Positions 17,186-25,044 of a stretch of 64,000 bases of DNA are shown here, in pieces. Position 1 is the stretch's first letter. Each line of letters starts with the position of its first letter. The translations under genes and the position numbers were made by a program. The stretch is from Mycobacterium scrofulaceum (GTDB taxonomy: Bacteria > Actinomycetota > Actinomycetes > Mycobacteriales > Mycobacteriaceae), in NCBI RefSeq assembly GCF_001667885.1, contig NZ_LZJW01000132.1, positions 62,001-126,000 of the forward strand, given 5' to 3'. The notes below the pieces were generated by a model. It worked only from the letters and a program-made list of their open reading frames with translations, made no database searches and was not told where the DNA came from.

Positions 17186-18496
17186 ATGAATAGCTATTCC
17201 GCTACCCCAGTGGTAGACGCCGGCGCGCCACACCACGTGCTTCGCAATGGCGAACGCCTTATCGACCCCGACGAGGACCCGTTCTACCGGGCGCCGGTCG
17301 ACTATGAGCACGCCGAACCCGGTACCGTTCTCCGCTCACGCGACGTGGAGATCGGGTTTCTCGGCCGTATTCGCCAACCCGTGACTGCCACGCAACTGCT
17401 GTACCGCACCACCAACCTGCATGCGCAGCCCGAGGTCGCCGTCACGACTGTGCTTCTCCCGGCGCAACGCGATTCCCAGCGGGATTGCCCTGTCCTCTCT
17501 TACCAGTGCGCGATCGACGCCATCACGCCGCGTTGTTTTCCCTCGTACGCGATGCGGCAGGGCGCCGGCACGATCGGCGCGTTCACGCAAGCCGAGTATC
17601 TCTTGGTCAGTGCGGCTTTGGCCAATGGGTGGGCGGTCTCTGTACCTGACCATGAAGGCTGCCACGGCATGTGGGGCGCGCCCGTCGAGCCGGGATACCG
17701 GATATTGGACGGTCTGCGTGCCGCGATGCGCTGCCAGCGTCTGGCATTGTCACCGTCGGCACCGCTCGCTCTCTGGGGGTATTCCGGTGGCGGCCTGGCG
17801 TCGGCGTGGGCCGCTGAAGTGTGTCAGCGCTATGCACCGGAGCTGAATATCGTTGGCGCCGTTCTTGGTTCGCCCGTCGGAGACCCGGAAAGCGTGGCGC
17901 GCCGGCTCAACCACGGTTTCTTCGCCGGTCTGGCGGCGCTGATGATTTCGGCGTTGATCCAGGTCTTCCCGGACGCACAGAGAGTCGTTGACGAACACGC
18001 GAACGACGACGGCAAAGCGCTGCTCGACGAATTGCAGACGATGACGACGGCCCAGGCGGTGTGGCGGCTTCGCAACGCGGATATCGGCTCCTACGTCGAC
18101 ATGACCGCCGACGACCTCTGGGACTTACCGGAAGTGCGCCACATCTTTGAGGAAACGAAGCTTGGCAAGTCCAAACCCGAACCGCCAGTGTTGGTAGTTC
18201 AGGCGGTGCACGACGGGATAATCAGCGTCGATGATGTTGATGCACTGGTCGCGGAGTACGAACGCCTCGGCGCAGCAGTCACCTACCACCGCGACCGGTT
18301 CTGCGGTCACCTACTGTTGCACCCACTTTCAGCGCCGATGACCTTGCGCTGGCTCGACGACCGATTTACCGCCCGGCCGACCAGTGAGCACAAGACACGT
18401 ACCGTCTGGCCGACGATCTTCAACCCGTCGACGTATCTGGGCATGGCGAAGCTCGGCGTCATCACGGCTAAAGTCATTCTCGGACGGTCTGTCTAA
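17186..18496 (+). CDS. Secretory-lipase-family (LIP) hydrolase
   Basis: 436 residues of the PF03583-type lipase family: an N-terminal FYRAPVDYEHAEPGTVLRSR block, then VLSYQCAIDAITPRCFPSY, SVPDHEGCHGMW, and the nucleophile elbow LWGYSGGGLAS (Ser about 200). Asp and His are likely in QAVHDGIISVDDVD and RFCGHLLLH. Despite the family name, no signal peptide is visible, so it may act inside the cell or be exported another way. Its probable substrate is a short- or long-chain ester such as triacylglycerol. It stands alone. Confidence 0.85.
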   Translation: MNSYSATPVVDAGAPHHVLRNGERLIDPDEDPFYRAPVDYEHAEPGTVLRSRDVEIGFLGRIRQPVTATQLLYRTTNLHAQPEVAVTTVLLPAQRDSQRDCPVLSYQCAIDAITPRCFPSYAMRQGAGTIGAFTQAEYLLVSAALANGWAVSVPDHEGCHGMWGAPVEPGYRILDGLRAAMRCQRLALSPSAPLALWGYSGGGLASAWAAEVCQRYAPELNIVGAVLGSPVGDPESVARRLNHGFFAGLAALMISALIQVFPDAQRVVDEHANDDGKALLDELQTMTTAQAVWRLRNADIGSYVDMTADDLWDLPEVRHIFEETKLGKSKPEPPVLVVQAVHDGIISVDDVDALVAEYERLGAAVTYHRDRFCGHLLLHPLSAPMTLRWLDDRFTARPTSEHKTRTVWPTIFNPSTYLGMAKLGVITAKVILGRSV

Positions 18497-18822
18497 CGTC
18501 AACCGATGCGCGGAATTAACCGCGGTTAAGGGAATCGCGCGTTCATCGGCATCTGGTTGGGCGAAATTCGACAATGCCTGCGTTGAGCCACCCACTCGGC
18601 GGCTGGGTTGAGAAGCGTCACGCACGGGGGTAGAGGATTCCTCCCATGCAGACGCGTACTTTACTTGACATAATGTCGCTTATCGGCACAACGGAATAGG
18701 CCGGTCGTGAACAAGAGTGGCTCCTTGCGGGTTCCGACCTGCGACTACCTGGTCGAGCCGGCCGCCGGCCAACGTGCGCGCCCATACCCCTCGGTTACCT
18801 AATCGGGTGTGCGTTCAGGGCA

Positions 18823-18964
18823 TCGAGTGTGCGTCTACGGCGGCGACACGCCGATCGGCGCCACCATAGGCGCACACTCGACGAGCGCCGAGTTGCAGAA
18901 GTTTTGGAGCCGACACCCCCGATCCCGGCTTCCGCCTACCCGGCCCCAAAACGTCACCGTGACG
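18823..18964 (+). repeat. Dispersed repeat unit, copy A: long hairpin plus CGTCACCGTGACG
   Basis: A hairpin at 18823-18881 has perfect 11-base outer arms (TCGAGTGTGCG/CGCACACTCGA) that extend inward to 20 matches of 23, the mismatches being G-T types. About 70 bases on, CGTCACCGTGACG at 18952-18964 is a palindrome followed by AAA. Copy B has the same order and spacing. Confidence 0.6.
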
Positions 18965-19064
18965 AAATCACATGGGGCTCAGCGGTATTGCGTCACTCAC
19001 CGGCACGAAGCATGCATGAAAGCATCCGGCCGGCCCGCGAACCGCGCACCGGTGAGAGGGCTTC

Positions 19065-19190
19065 GAGCGTGCACTCACGGCGACGACACGCCGACAAGTG
19101 CCGCCATGGGCGCACGCTCAATGGCGTGAAGCGACGAACCCCGGATCCCCGCTTCCCCGCCAAGGACCTCCCCAATGCGTCACCGTGACG
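19065..19190 (+). repeat. Dispersed repeat unit, copy B
   Basis: The hairpin arms GAGCGTGC and GCACGCTC (within 19065-19119) match 16 of 20 when extended. The same internal GACACGCCGA-like loop as copy A is present. CGTCACCGTGACG recurs at 19178-19190, followed by AATT. Both units are in the same orientation. Confidence 0.6.
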
Positions 19191-19217
19191 AATTACCCCA
19201 TCCCACCCGTCGGGAGG

Positions 19218-19460
19218 TCAGTTCGATTTGTGACCCCAGCGCTTGCGGGCCGCGTTGCGATGCGTGTCGGTCGACCAGAGATGGCCGCAATCCGAGCACT
19301 GCAGATGAACCAGCGTGCCCCTGTTGCTCAGGAGATACTGCCAGTGCGTATCGCAGTTGCGGGTGCTTCGACAATCGCCACACCTGGTGCGGTGATCGCA
19401 GCGCGGACACGGCAGCCATGCACGCCGGCCACGGTCGGCCGTCGGATCAATCGGTAGCAC
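19218..19460 (-). CDS. Small zinc-ribbon protein
   Basis: 80 residues from GTG 19460. The Cys pairs CPRC, CGDC, a lone Cys in RNCDTHW, and CSDC (HLQCSDCGHLW) give two probable zinc ribbons. The N-terminus is LPIDPTADRGRRAWL and the tail is basic (HRNAARKRWGHK). Zinc binding is read directly from the motifs; RNA, DNA or protein contact cannot be told. The start lies inside the end of the 19447-19677 gene (14-base overlap), so the two are translationally coupled. Confidence 0.7.
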   Translation of the reverse strand: MLPIDPTADRGRRAWLPCPRCDHRTRCGDCRSTRNCDTHWQYLLSNRGTLVHLQCSDCGHLWSTDTHRNAARKRWGHKSN

Positions 19461-19677
19461 GAGCAATCGTCCGTTCGGGCAACACGCCGGCGCGGACCAA
19501 CTCGTCGTAGACCCGCTGCTGCTCCTCATCGAGATTCGAATACAGCATTTCGTATGCCTTTTGTTCCCCTTCAAGCACCGCGACAGGGTCCCAGTCGTCA
19601 CCCGTCGCTTCGAGCATTGCGCTGCGTCTGCGCGCCTCGTCGAGGGTCAGGTCGTAGCCAAAGTCGAGGTCGGCCAT
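19447..19677 (-). CDS. Small acidic conserved-looking protein, unknown function
   Basis: 76 residues from ATG 19677, chosen because GGGAG precedes it closely; an ATG at 19692 is the alternative. The sequence is acidic and helical: DFGYDLTLDEARRRSAMLEATGDDWDPVAVLEGEQ, then MLYSNLDEEQQRVYDELVRAGVLP. I recognise it only as a typical short actinobacterial hypothetical. It overlaps and precedes the zinc-ribbon gene, so the products may act together. Confidence 0.65.
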   Translation of the reverse strand: MADLDFGYDLTLDEARRRSAMLEATGDDWDPVAVLEGEQKAYEMLYSNLDEEQQRVYDELVRAGVLPERTIARATD

Positions 19678-20006
19678 CGCGCTCCCAGCCATTAGATATG
19701 CAAACGAACGGTAAGGATGGCCTAATTAGCGGCCCTCAGGCTATGAACTGGGTCACCATTGTCGCTTGACGTTGGTCACACCGACTCCGGCGCGTGCGGC
19801 ACCGAGAACCCGACAAGCCACGCCGTGACGACGCGGCCGTCGGGCTGCCACCGGTCCCGGAGCCGGCCCTCGGACCCCTGTCCCCCACATCCGGCCCGTC
19901 ACGGGCAATACGTCACCGTGACGAATGTTGCTGCAGTGCAGGATGATTGACGAGTTATCCCTCGTCGGCAGGCCACGATCTCGAGCGGATTCAGGCGGAT
20001 CGTTTC
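19678..20006. other. Intergenic region with a third copy of the CGTCACCGTGACG palindrome
   Basis: About 330 bases without a gene. CGTCACCGTGACG at 19911-19923 is followed by AA, as in copies A and B, and preceded by a GC-rich segment. The long hairpin of the other copies is not evident here. Confidence 0.45.
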
Positions 20007-21014
20007 TCACGCACTCAGGCGCAGGTAGCGGTCAAGCCGCCGCAGGGCCTGTGCCGACGCCCGCCCCGGGGCAGGCTGCAGCGCGCTGTCGACTCGCGCA
20101 CGGACAGCATCGACGTCGAGATCCATTCCGATCGCGACAAGGCGATTGGCGGTGACCCCCCGCGGCGCAGGCCCGATGTGGATTGCGCTTCCTACCAGAT
20201 TGACGACATAGCCATGGACGGTCGCGCGGTGGCGCACGGCCACGATCCCTTTCAGCCTGAACACCTGTGGCGGCGGATCTTCGAGAAGGTCGAACAGGGC
20301 ATCGGGGTCGACGCATCCCGAGCTGCGGACGGCGACGGCGTCGGCATGGACGTGGTCATGGTCATGCTCGGGCTCCAGATCCAGGAACGAGAGTTGCCCA
20401 ACTTGGCCGGACGTGGCGGACGCATCGAAGAGTAGCTCCGGGGCTATCCGGCCACCCGTCGTCGCCACGACATGTACGCGCGGGTTGCGTTGCGCGGCAC
20501 GCTGTGTGACGCGTTGCACCATCGCCGCCCGCTCGCCCTCGGGCACCTGGTCGAGCTTGTTGACGACGATCAGCGACGCCGCGCCGTAGCGCACCGGCGG
20601 CAGGGCGCCGCAGTCGACGGTGTCGAAGTGGTTCACGGCGTCGACGACGTCGACAAGCCCGCCCGGGCGAATCCCGCGGATCTCACTGAAACCGATGATC
20701 CGCGCGATAGCCACTGGGTCGGCTAGTCCGCTCGCCTCGACGACGATGGCATCGAGGCGCCGAGCCGGGTTAGCCAGCTTGATGAGTGCGTCGTCGAGCC
20801 CACCGCCGTCGGGTAGGCAACAAATGCATCCTCCGGCGATCGACGCCGGCTCGTCGACCTGGCCGGCCACCAAGGCGGCGTCGATGTTGATGTCGCCGAA
20901 GTCGTTGACCACCACACCGATTCGCGTGCGAGGATGACGTAACAGGTGGTTGAGCAACGTCGTCTTGCCGGCTCCGAGATGACCAGTGAGCGCGATGACG
21001 GGTACCGCGGCCAC
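20007..21014 (-). CDS. CobW/COG0523 GTPase, metal chaperone type
   Basis: 335 residues. Walker A GHLGAGKTT is at residues 11-19. The family metal site is GGCICCLPDGGG (CxCC-type), the G-protein motif is VVNKLDQ, and a His/Asp-rich run (EPEHDHDHVHAD) precedes the CobW C-terminal domain (VFRLKGIVAVRHR onward). COG0523 proteins deliver zinc or another metal to client enzymes using GTP. I saw no obvious Zur box upstream and no zinc-dependent client next door. The small zinc-ribbon gene lies in the same direction, 550 bases downstream. Confidence 0.85.
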   Translation of the reverse strand: MAAVPVIALTGHLGAGKTTLLNHLLRHPRTRIGVVVNDFGDINIDAALVAGQVDEPASIAGGCICCLPDGGGLDDALIKLANPARRLDAIVVEASGLADPVAIARIIGFSEIRGIRPGGLVDVVDAVNHFDTVDCGALPPVRYGAASLIVVNKLDQVPEGERAAMVQRVTQRAAQRNPRVHVVATTGGRIAPELLFDASATSGQVGQLSFLDLEPEHDHDHVHADAVAVRSSGCVDPDALFDLLEDPPPQVFRLKGIVAVRHRATVHGYVVNLVGSAIHIGPAPRGVTANRLVAIGMDLDVDAVRARVDSALQPAPGRASAQALRRLDRYLRLSA

Positions 21015-21160
21015 GCTTCACCCTCCACATCGACGTCCGGACACCCGATGCTAACCGGGGCAGCTTGATCGGTGTGCTCGGCGCCGAATCGTAGTCCAGC
21101 GTTGCCGGCAAATACGTTCGAGACGGCGAGGCTGACATCGACGCCTAGCCGGTCGTCCGG

Positions 21161-22528
21161 TCAGCCGCCGGGCGCCGACCAGTGCACCACCTTCATGGCG
21201 GTCATCTCGTCGAGTAGCTCCGGCCCAAAGCCGAAGCCCGTGCCGCTCGCGCGGCCGGGTTCGGAGGCTCCGCCCGGCGCGCCGCCGAAGACGTCGTTGA
21301 TCTTGACGGTGCCGACGGGAAGGCTGCGCCACGCCTCCTGGGCGTGCGCCATGCTGCCGGTCAGAACGGTGGCCGCCAGGCCGTACCGGTCATCGGCGGC
21401 TTCGGCCAACGCGGCGGCGAAGTCCGGCACCACGCGTACCGGCGCGATCGGACCGAACGTTTCCTCCCGCATGACGAGCATGTCGGGCGTGCAGTCGGTC
21501 AACACCGTCGGCGGGTAGAACGTACCCGGACCGGGTCGCGGCTCGCCGCCGACCAGAACGTGGGCCCCAGCGCGGGTGGCGTCTTCGACATGCCCATGCA
21601 CATGCTCGCGATGGCGATCGTCGACCAGCGGTCCGATGCGGTCGGCCCACGCGATCGCCTCGTCGATCAGCGCGTTGAGGAACGCATCGGCGATCGATTG
21701 CACGACATAGACCCGCTCCACCGAAACGCAGATCTGCCCGGCGTTCGCGAAGGCACCCAATGCCGTCTGGCCGGCCGCCCAAGCCGGATCCACGTCGCCG
21801 TCGACGATCAAGGGATCGTTTCCGCCGTTCTCCAGCAGGGCCTTGGCACCCCGCTCGGCGCACGCCCGCGCGATCTCTCGGCCAGTCGCGCTGCTGCCCA
21901 CGTGCGCGACGACATCGACCAGCTCCGCGCCCGCCAACCGTTCCCCGACGGTGCCGTCGCCGTCCACGATCTCGAGGACGCCGGCGGGCAGCCTGGCCGC
22001 CAGCAGTTCCGCGAACCGCCGCCCGGTCTGGGGGCTGCGCTCGCTGGGCTTGTGCACCACGGTGTTTCCGGTCACCAGGGCCGCGCCGAGCAGTCCGGCC
22101 GCGACCGCCACCGGATCGTTCCATGGCGTGATCACCGCAACCACGCCGCGCGGCTGGGGAACCATCACGTCGGTTGCCGACCAGCCACCCTGCAGGGTGT
22201 GGCCGCGGTGCAGCGGGCCGAGTTGGGCGTACTGAAGAAGCGTGTCGATGCCCGCGTCCGCCCCGCCGCGCGCGTCGGCGGCCAGCTTGCCGGTCTCCCG
22301 CTCGTTCAGTTCGGCGAGTTCGTCGGCCGCGGCCCGGACGTCGGCCGCCGCGGCCGCGACGGCGGCGGCACGTTCCGCCGGCGATGTGCGGGCCCAGTCG
22401 TTGGCGGCGGCCGCCGCGCGACTGACCGCTTCATCACAGTCGGCCGGCTCGGTGATCGGCACCTGGGTGACGGTGTCGCCGGTGCGGGGATCCAGGACGC
22501 TGATGATTTTGGTAAGGGTCGAAGCCAC
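21161..22528 (-). CDS. NAD(P)-dependent aldehyde dehydrogenase
   Basis: 455 residues, a full ALDH. It has the cofactor loop TPWNDPV (Asn137), KPSERSP, the general base Glu233 in LLENGGNDPLIV and the nucleophile Cys267 in NAGQICVSVERVYV. MREETFGPIAPV is near the end. It oxidises an aldehyde to the acid; the substrate is not predictable, and the GGNDPLIV variant suggests the succinate-semialdehyde/betaine-like side of the family. The start is GTG 22528. It is divergent from the esterase at 22668 across a 139-base gap. Confidence 0.88.
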   Translation of the reverse strand: MASTLTKIISVLDPRTGDTVTQVPITEPADCDEAVSRAAAAANDWARTSPAERAAAVAAAAADVRAAADELAELNERETGKLAADARGGADAGIDTLLQYAQLGPLHRGHTLQGGWSATDVMVPQPRGVVAVITPWNDPVAVAAGLLGAALVTGNTVVHKPSERSPQTGRRFAELLAARLPAGVLEIVDGDGTVGERLAGAELVDVVAHVGSSATGREIARACAERGAKALLENGGNDPLIVDGDVDPAWAAGQTALGAFANAGQICVSVERVYVVQSIADAFLNALIDEAIAWADRIGPLVDDRHREHVHGHVEDATRAGAHVLVGGEPRPGPGTFYPPTVLTDCTPDMLVMREETFGPIAPVRVVPDFAAALAEAADDRYGLAATVLTGSMAHAQEAWRSLPVGTVKINDVFGGAPGGASEPGRASGTGFGFGPELLDEMTAMKVVHWSAPGG

Positions 22529-22667
22529 GCCAGCGGATACCCTGTCGCCGGCCCGATCAATCAGCCGCCGTCAAGAATCGCTGGTCAGCGCGGTGAAGAA
22601 GCCTCGGAACACTGTGCCGATCCGGTATGGTCGGCGTGTCCGCCGGCGAAAGGGATAACAGGCTTCG

Positions 22668-23597
22668 ATGGCAAAACGGTTACCCGACAACGCCTTTACG
22701 TCCTCGCGGGCGGTGGACCCCGGCCTGCGCAAAGCTGCCCGATTCCTTCCGCGTGGGTATTCGCTCCAGCGTGGGCTGAAAGTCCAGCGGGCGATCATGA
22801 ACTTCATCGGGGCCCAGGGGCGGCTGCGCGACGTGCCCGAAGCGGCGGTCAACGAGCACGTCACGGTTCGTCTGCATCGTCCGGTCGATCTTCCCGACCG
22901 CGCGCCGGCCATGTTGTGGGTGCACGGCGGCGGGACGATCATGGGTCGCGCCGCGCAGGACGACAAGTTTCTGCGCAAGCTGTCGACTCGCACCGGTGTC
23001 GCGATCGCGGCGGTGGAACATCGCGTGGCCCCCGAGAATCCGTATCCGGTTCCGGTCGAGGACTGTTACGCGGCGCTGCGGTGGCTCGCGCGCCAACCGT
23101 GGGTGGACCCGGACCGACTCGCCATCGGCGGGGCCAGCGCCGGCGGGCTGTTCGCGGCCGCGGTGGCGCAATTGGCTCACGACCGCGGCGAAGTCGAACT
23201 CGCCTTTCAGATGCTCGTGTATCCCATGCTCGACGATCGAACGGGCGCCGAACCCAGCGGTCAGCGGCGCATCATGTGGGCCGAGACCGACAACCAATTG
23301 GCGTGGCGCTGGTATCTCGGCGGCGCCGACGCCCAGGAGGCGGCCCCGGCGCGACGGGACGATTTGTCCGGACTGCCGCCGGCATGGATCGGGGTCGGAA
23401 CGTTGGACCTGTTCTACGAGGAGTGCCTGCAATACGCGCGGCGCTTGCGTGAGGCGGGGGTCGCCGTGCACGAGGAGATCGCCCCCGGCGCCTTTCACGC
23501 CTTCGACCAGATCGTAGAAAAGGCGCCCGTGTCGGTGAAGTTCTTCGCCAGCCAGTGCGATCACCTTCGGGACGCCCTCGCCGCGTCCGTGGCATAG
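22668..23597 (+). CDS. HSL-family (alpha/beta hydrolase fold-3) esterase
   Basis: 309 residues with the oxyanion motif HGGG (86-89), EHRVAPENPYPVPVEDC, the nucleophile Ser157 in GGASAGG, an Asp in VGTLDLFYEE and a His in GAFHAFD. This is the LipH/LipI-type layout common in mycobacteria, cytoplasmic and acting on short acyl esters. It is upstream of the TetR-mmpS-mmpL group, but a 138-base gap with its own palindrome separates them. Confidence 0.85.
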   Translation: MAKRLPDNAFTSSRAVDPGLRKAARFLPRGYSLQRGLKVQRAIMNFIGAQGRLRDVPEAAVNEHVTVRLHRPVDLPDRAPAMLWVHGGGTIMGRAAQDDKFLRKLSTRTGVAIAAVEHRVAPENPYPVPVEDCYAALRWLARQPWVDPDRLAIGGASAGGLFAAAVAQLAHDRGEVELAFQMLVYPMLDDRTGAEPSGQRRIMWAETDNQLAWRWYLGGADAQEAAPARRDDLSGLPPAWIGVGTLDLFYEECLQYARRLREAGVAVHEEIAPGAFHAFDQIVEKAPVSVKFFASQCDHLRDALAASVA

Positions 23598-23709
23598 TCC
23601 GCGCGGTTGCGAATGCCGGAGAGGCTGTCTACGAACACATTTCACCCAGGCGTCTAGCGGGCGACGCAACGTCCGCACGTGCTCGGGCGAGCCAATGCCG
23701 CACTTTTGA

Positions 23710-23732
23710 CTGCAAAATGTGCAGAATGTGCA
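23710..23732. promoter_or_regulatory. Palindrome CTGCA-N5-TGCAG before tetR
   Basis: CTGCA (23710-23714) and TGCAG (23720-23724) are perfect arms with a 5-base spacer. ATGTGCA occurs twice, nine bases apart (23717 and 23726). The same N5 geometry recurs before mmpS at 24375-24400, so this is a probable TetR operator. Confidence 0.6.
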
Positions 23733-23735
23733 ACT

Positions 23736-24353
23736 ATGGACGCCGTGGTCGTCAACCAGATGGGTCTACGCGAGCGCCGTCGCCGCCAAACGAGCGCGGA
23801 CATCCGCGACGCCGCGGTGCGCCTCACGGTGGAACGCGGCTACGACAAGGTCACCATCGACGAGATCTGCGCCGAAGCCGGTATCTCGACGCGCACCTTC
23901 TTCAATTACTTCCCGAACAAAGAGTCGGCGATCGCCTACGGTCCGTCCGACATACCCCCCGAACTGGTAGCGGATTTCGTCGCCGCGGGCCCGGCCCCGT
24001 ACTCGGTTGTGCTTGCGGAGCTGATCACGCTCGCCGCCCACCATCTTCGCGACGTGCCTCCGCGCCGCGAACACGCGGCGCATATGCTCGAGCTCGCCAA
24101 AACCTCGCCGGCGGTGTTGGCTGCATTCCTCGCCGATCTGGAACGGTTTCAAACTCACTTGACCGACGTCATCGCCCGCCGCCAGGGCATGCGACCCGAC
24201 GACGAGATCGTCGCGCTGATCGCCGCACTGGCGCTGACCGCGGTGCGCTCCGGCATCGAGCGGTGGTCGAGGGGCGAGGGAGATCCCGACGACACGCCGA
24301 TGCCCTACGTGGAGCGCGCCGCCGCGCTCGTCAACAGCATCTTCACCGAGTGA
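23736..24353 (+). CDS. TetR family regulator, probable controller of mmpS-mmpL
   Basis: 205 residues from ATG 23736. The N-terminal HTH is clear: RERRRRQTSADIRDAAVRL, ERGYDKVTIDEICAEAGIS, RTFFNYFPNKESAI. The FFNYFPNKE motif is typical of actinobacterial TetR regulators of efflux. The C-terminal ligand domain is divergent. Matching palindromes lie in its own promoter and in front of mmpS. An in-frame extension to 23679 would run through the palindrome and is rejected. Confidence 0.85.
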   Translation: MDAVVVNQMGLRERRRRQTSADIRDAAVRLTVERGYDKVTIDEICAEAGISTRTFFNYFPNKESAIAYGPSDIPPELVADFVAAGPAPYSVVLAELITLAAHHLRDVPPRREHAAHMLELAKTSPAVLAAFLADLERFQTHLTDVIARRQGMRPDDEIVALIAALALTAVRSGIERWSRGEGDPDDTPMPYVERAAALVNSIFTE

Positions 24354-24374
24354 CCTGAAACACCGAGCGCAATC

Positions 24375-24411
24375 GTTGCATGGTGTGCAACAAATGCACA
24401 GTATGTACTAT
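24375..24411 (+). promoter_or_regulatory. Overlapping TGCA-N5-TGCA palindromes and -10 box before mmpS
   Basis: GTTGCA-N5-TGCAAC (24375-24391) and TGTGCA-N5-TGCACA (24384-24400) are both perfect and share a half-site. TACTAT at 24406-24411 is a good -10. The arrangement matches the site at 23710, pointing to control by the same TetR. Confidence 0.6.
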
Positions 24412-24609
24412 GCTCTCTTTGCGGTACTCGAGAACGCTTTCGCGTCACACGGCACGTGTCGCACCGGGGCGAGTCTTCGGGATGCCGCACCTGAAGACCA
24501 TCGAACCTGTACGAACCGAGGCGACCGCCGAAACCGTTGCGGCGCAACGTAAGCCGTCGCGCACGACTGACCACATCACGATCGGGTGATGAGGAAGGGA
24601 ATTCCCTAG

Positions 24610-25044
24610 GTGCAGATCTCGAAGGTTGTGCGTAACGCATGGTTGCCGCTGCTGATCGTCGCGGTCCTGGTGGTCGGTGGCTTCGCCGTGACCCGGGTCA
24701 AGTCGTTCTTCGGCGCCCACGACACGGGCATCATGACGAGCCCACGGCTGGACGATTCCAAGCCGTTCAAACCGAAGGTCGTCAAGTATGAGGTGTTCGG
24801 CACGGCCAGCACAGCCAACGTGAACTACTTGGACTTGTCCGCCGACCCGAAGCGGGTCGACGGCGCGCCCTTGCCCTGGACGCTGGTGCTCAGCACGACT
24901 GCCCCATCGGTCTTCCCGAACCTGTCGGCCCAAAGCGACGGTAATTCTTTGGGTTGTCGCATCACCATCGACGACGAAGTCAAGGCCGAAAACCAAACCA
25001 ACGGCGTGCACGCCCTGACCTTCTGCTTGGTGAAATCCGCATGA
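24610..25044 (+). CDS. MmpS family membrane-anchored accessory protein
   Basis: 144 residues. A single N-terminal transmembrane helix (AWLPLLIVAVLVVGGFAV) is followed by an extracytoplasmic beta domain with KVVKYEVFGTASTANVNYLDLSADP, WTLVLSTTAPSVFPNLSAQSDG and a CRITIDDEVKAENQTNGVHALTFC Cys pair. This is the standard MmpS layout; MmpS assists its partner MmpL in exporting lipids, siderophores or drugs. The GTG 24610 start follows AGGAAGGGA. The stop overlaps the mmpL start (ATGA). Confidence 0.9.
   Translation: MQISKVVRNAWLPLLIVAVLVVGGFAVTRVKSFFGAHDTGIMTSPRLDDSKPFKPKVVKYEVFGTASTANVNYLDLSADPKRVDGAPLPWTLVLSTTAPSVFPNLSAQSDGNSLGCRITIDDEVKAENQTNGVHALTFCLVKSA

Larger units (their letters stand above)
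18497..19217. other. Repeat-rich intergenic stretch
   Basis: About 720 bases with no convincing gene. It holds two hairpin-plus-palindrome repeat units (listed separately), a TTGACA followed by a perfect palindrome GACATAATGTC at 18667-18677, and a 31-codon open frame from GTG 18707 that lacks a good ribosome site and is not called. Confidence 0.5.

Noticed and set aside
18707..18802. 31-codon open frame from GTG
   Set aside because: No clear ribosome site and no signal or family motif; may be chance.
18823..19923. CRISPR-like array
   Set aside because: Only two or three repeat units, each internally palindromic, with unequal spacing and no cas genes.
21344..23452. 702-codon open frame on the plus strand
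   Set aside because: It runs antisense to the aldehyde dehydrogenase and then out of frame through the esterase; no motif and shadow composition.
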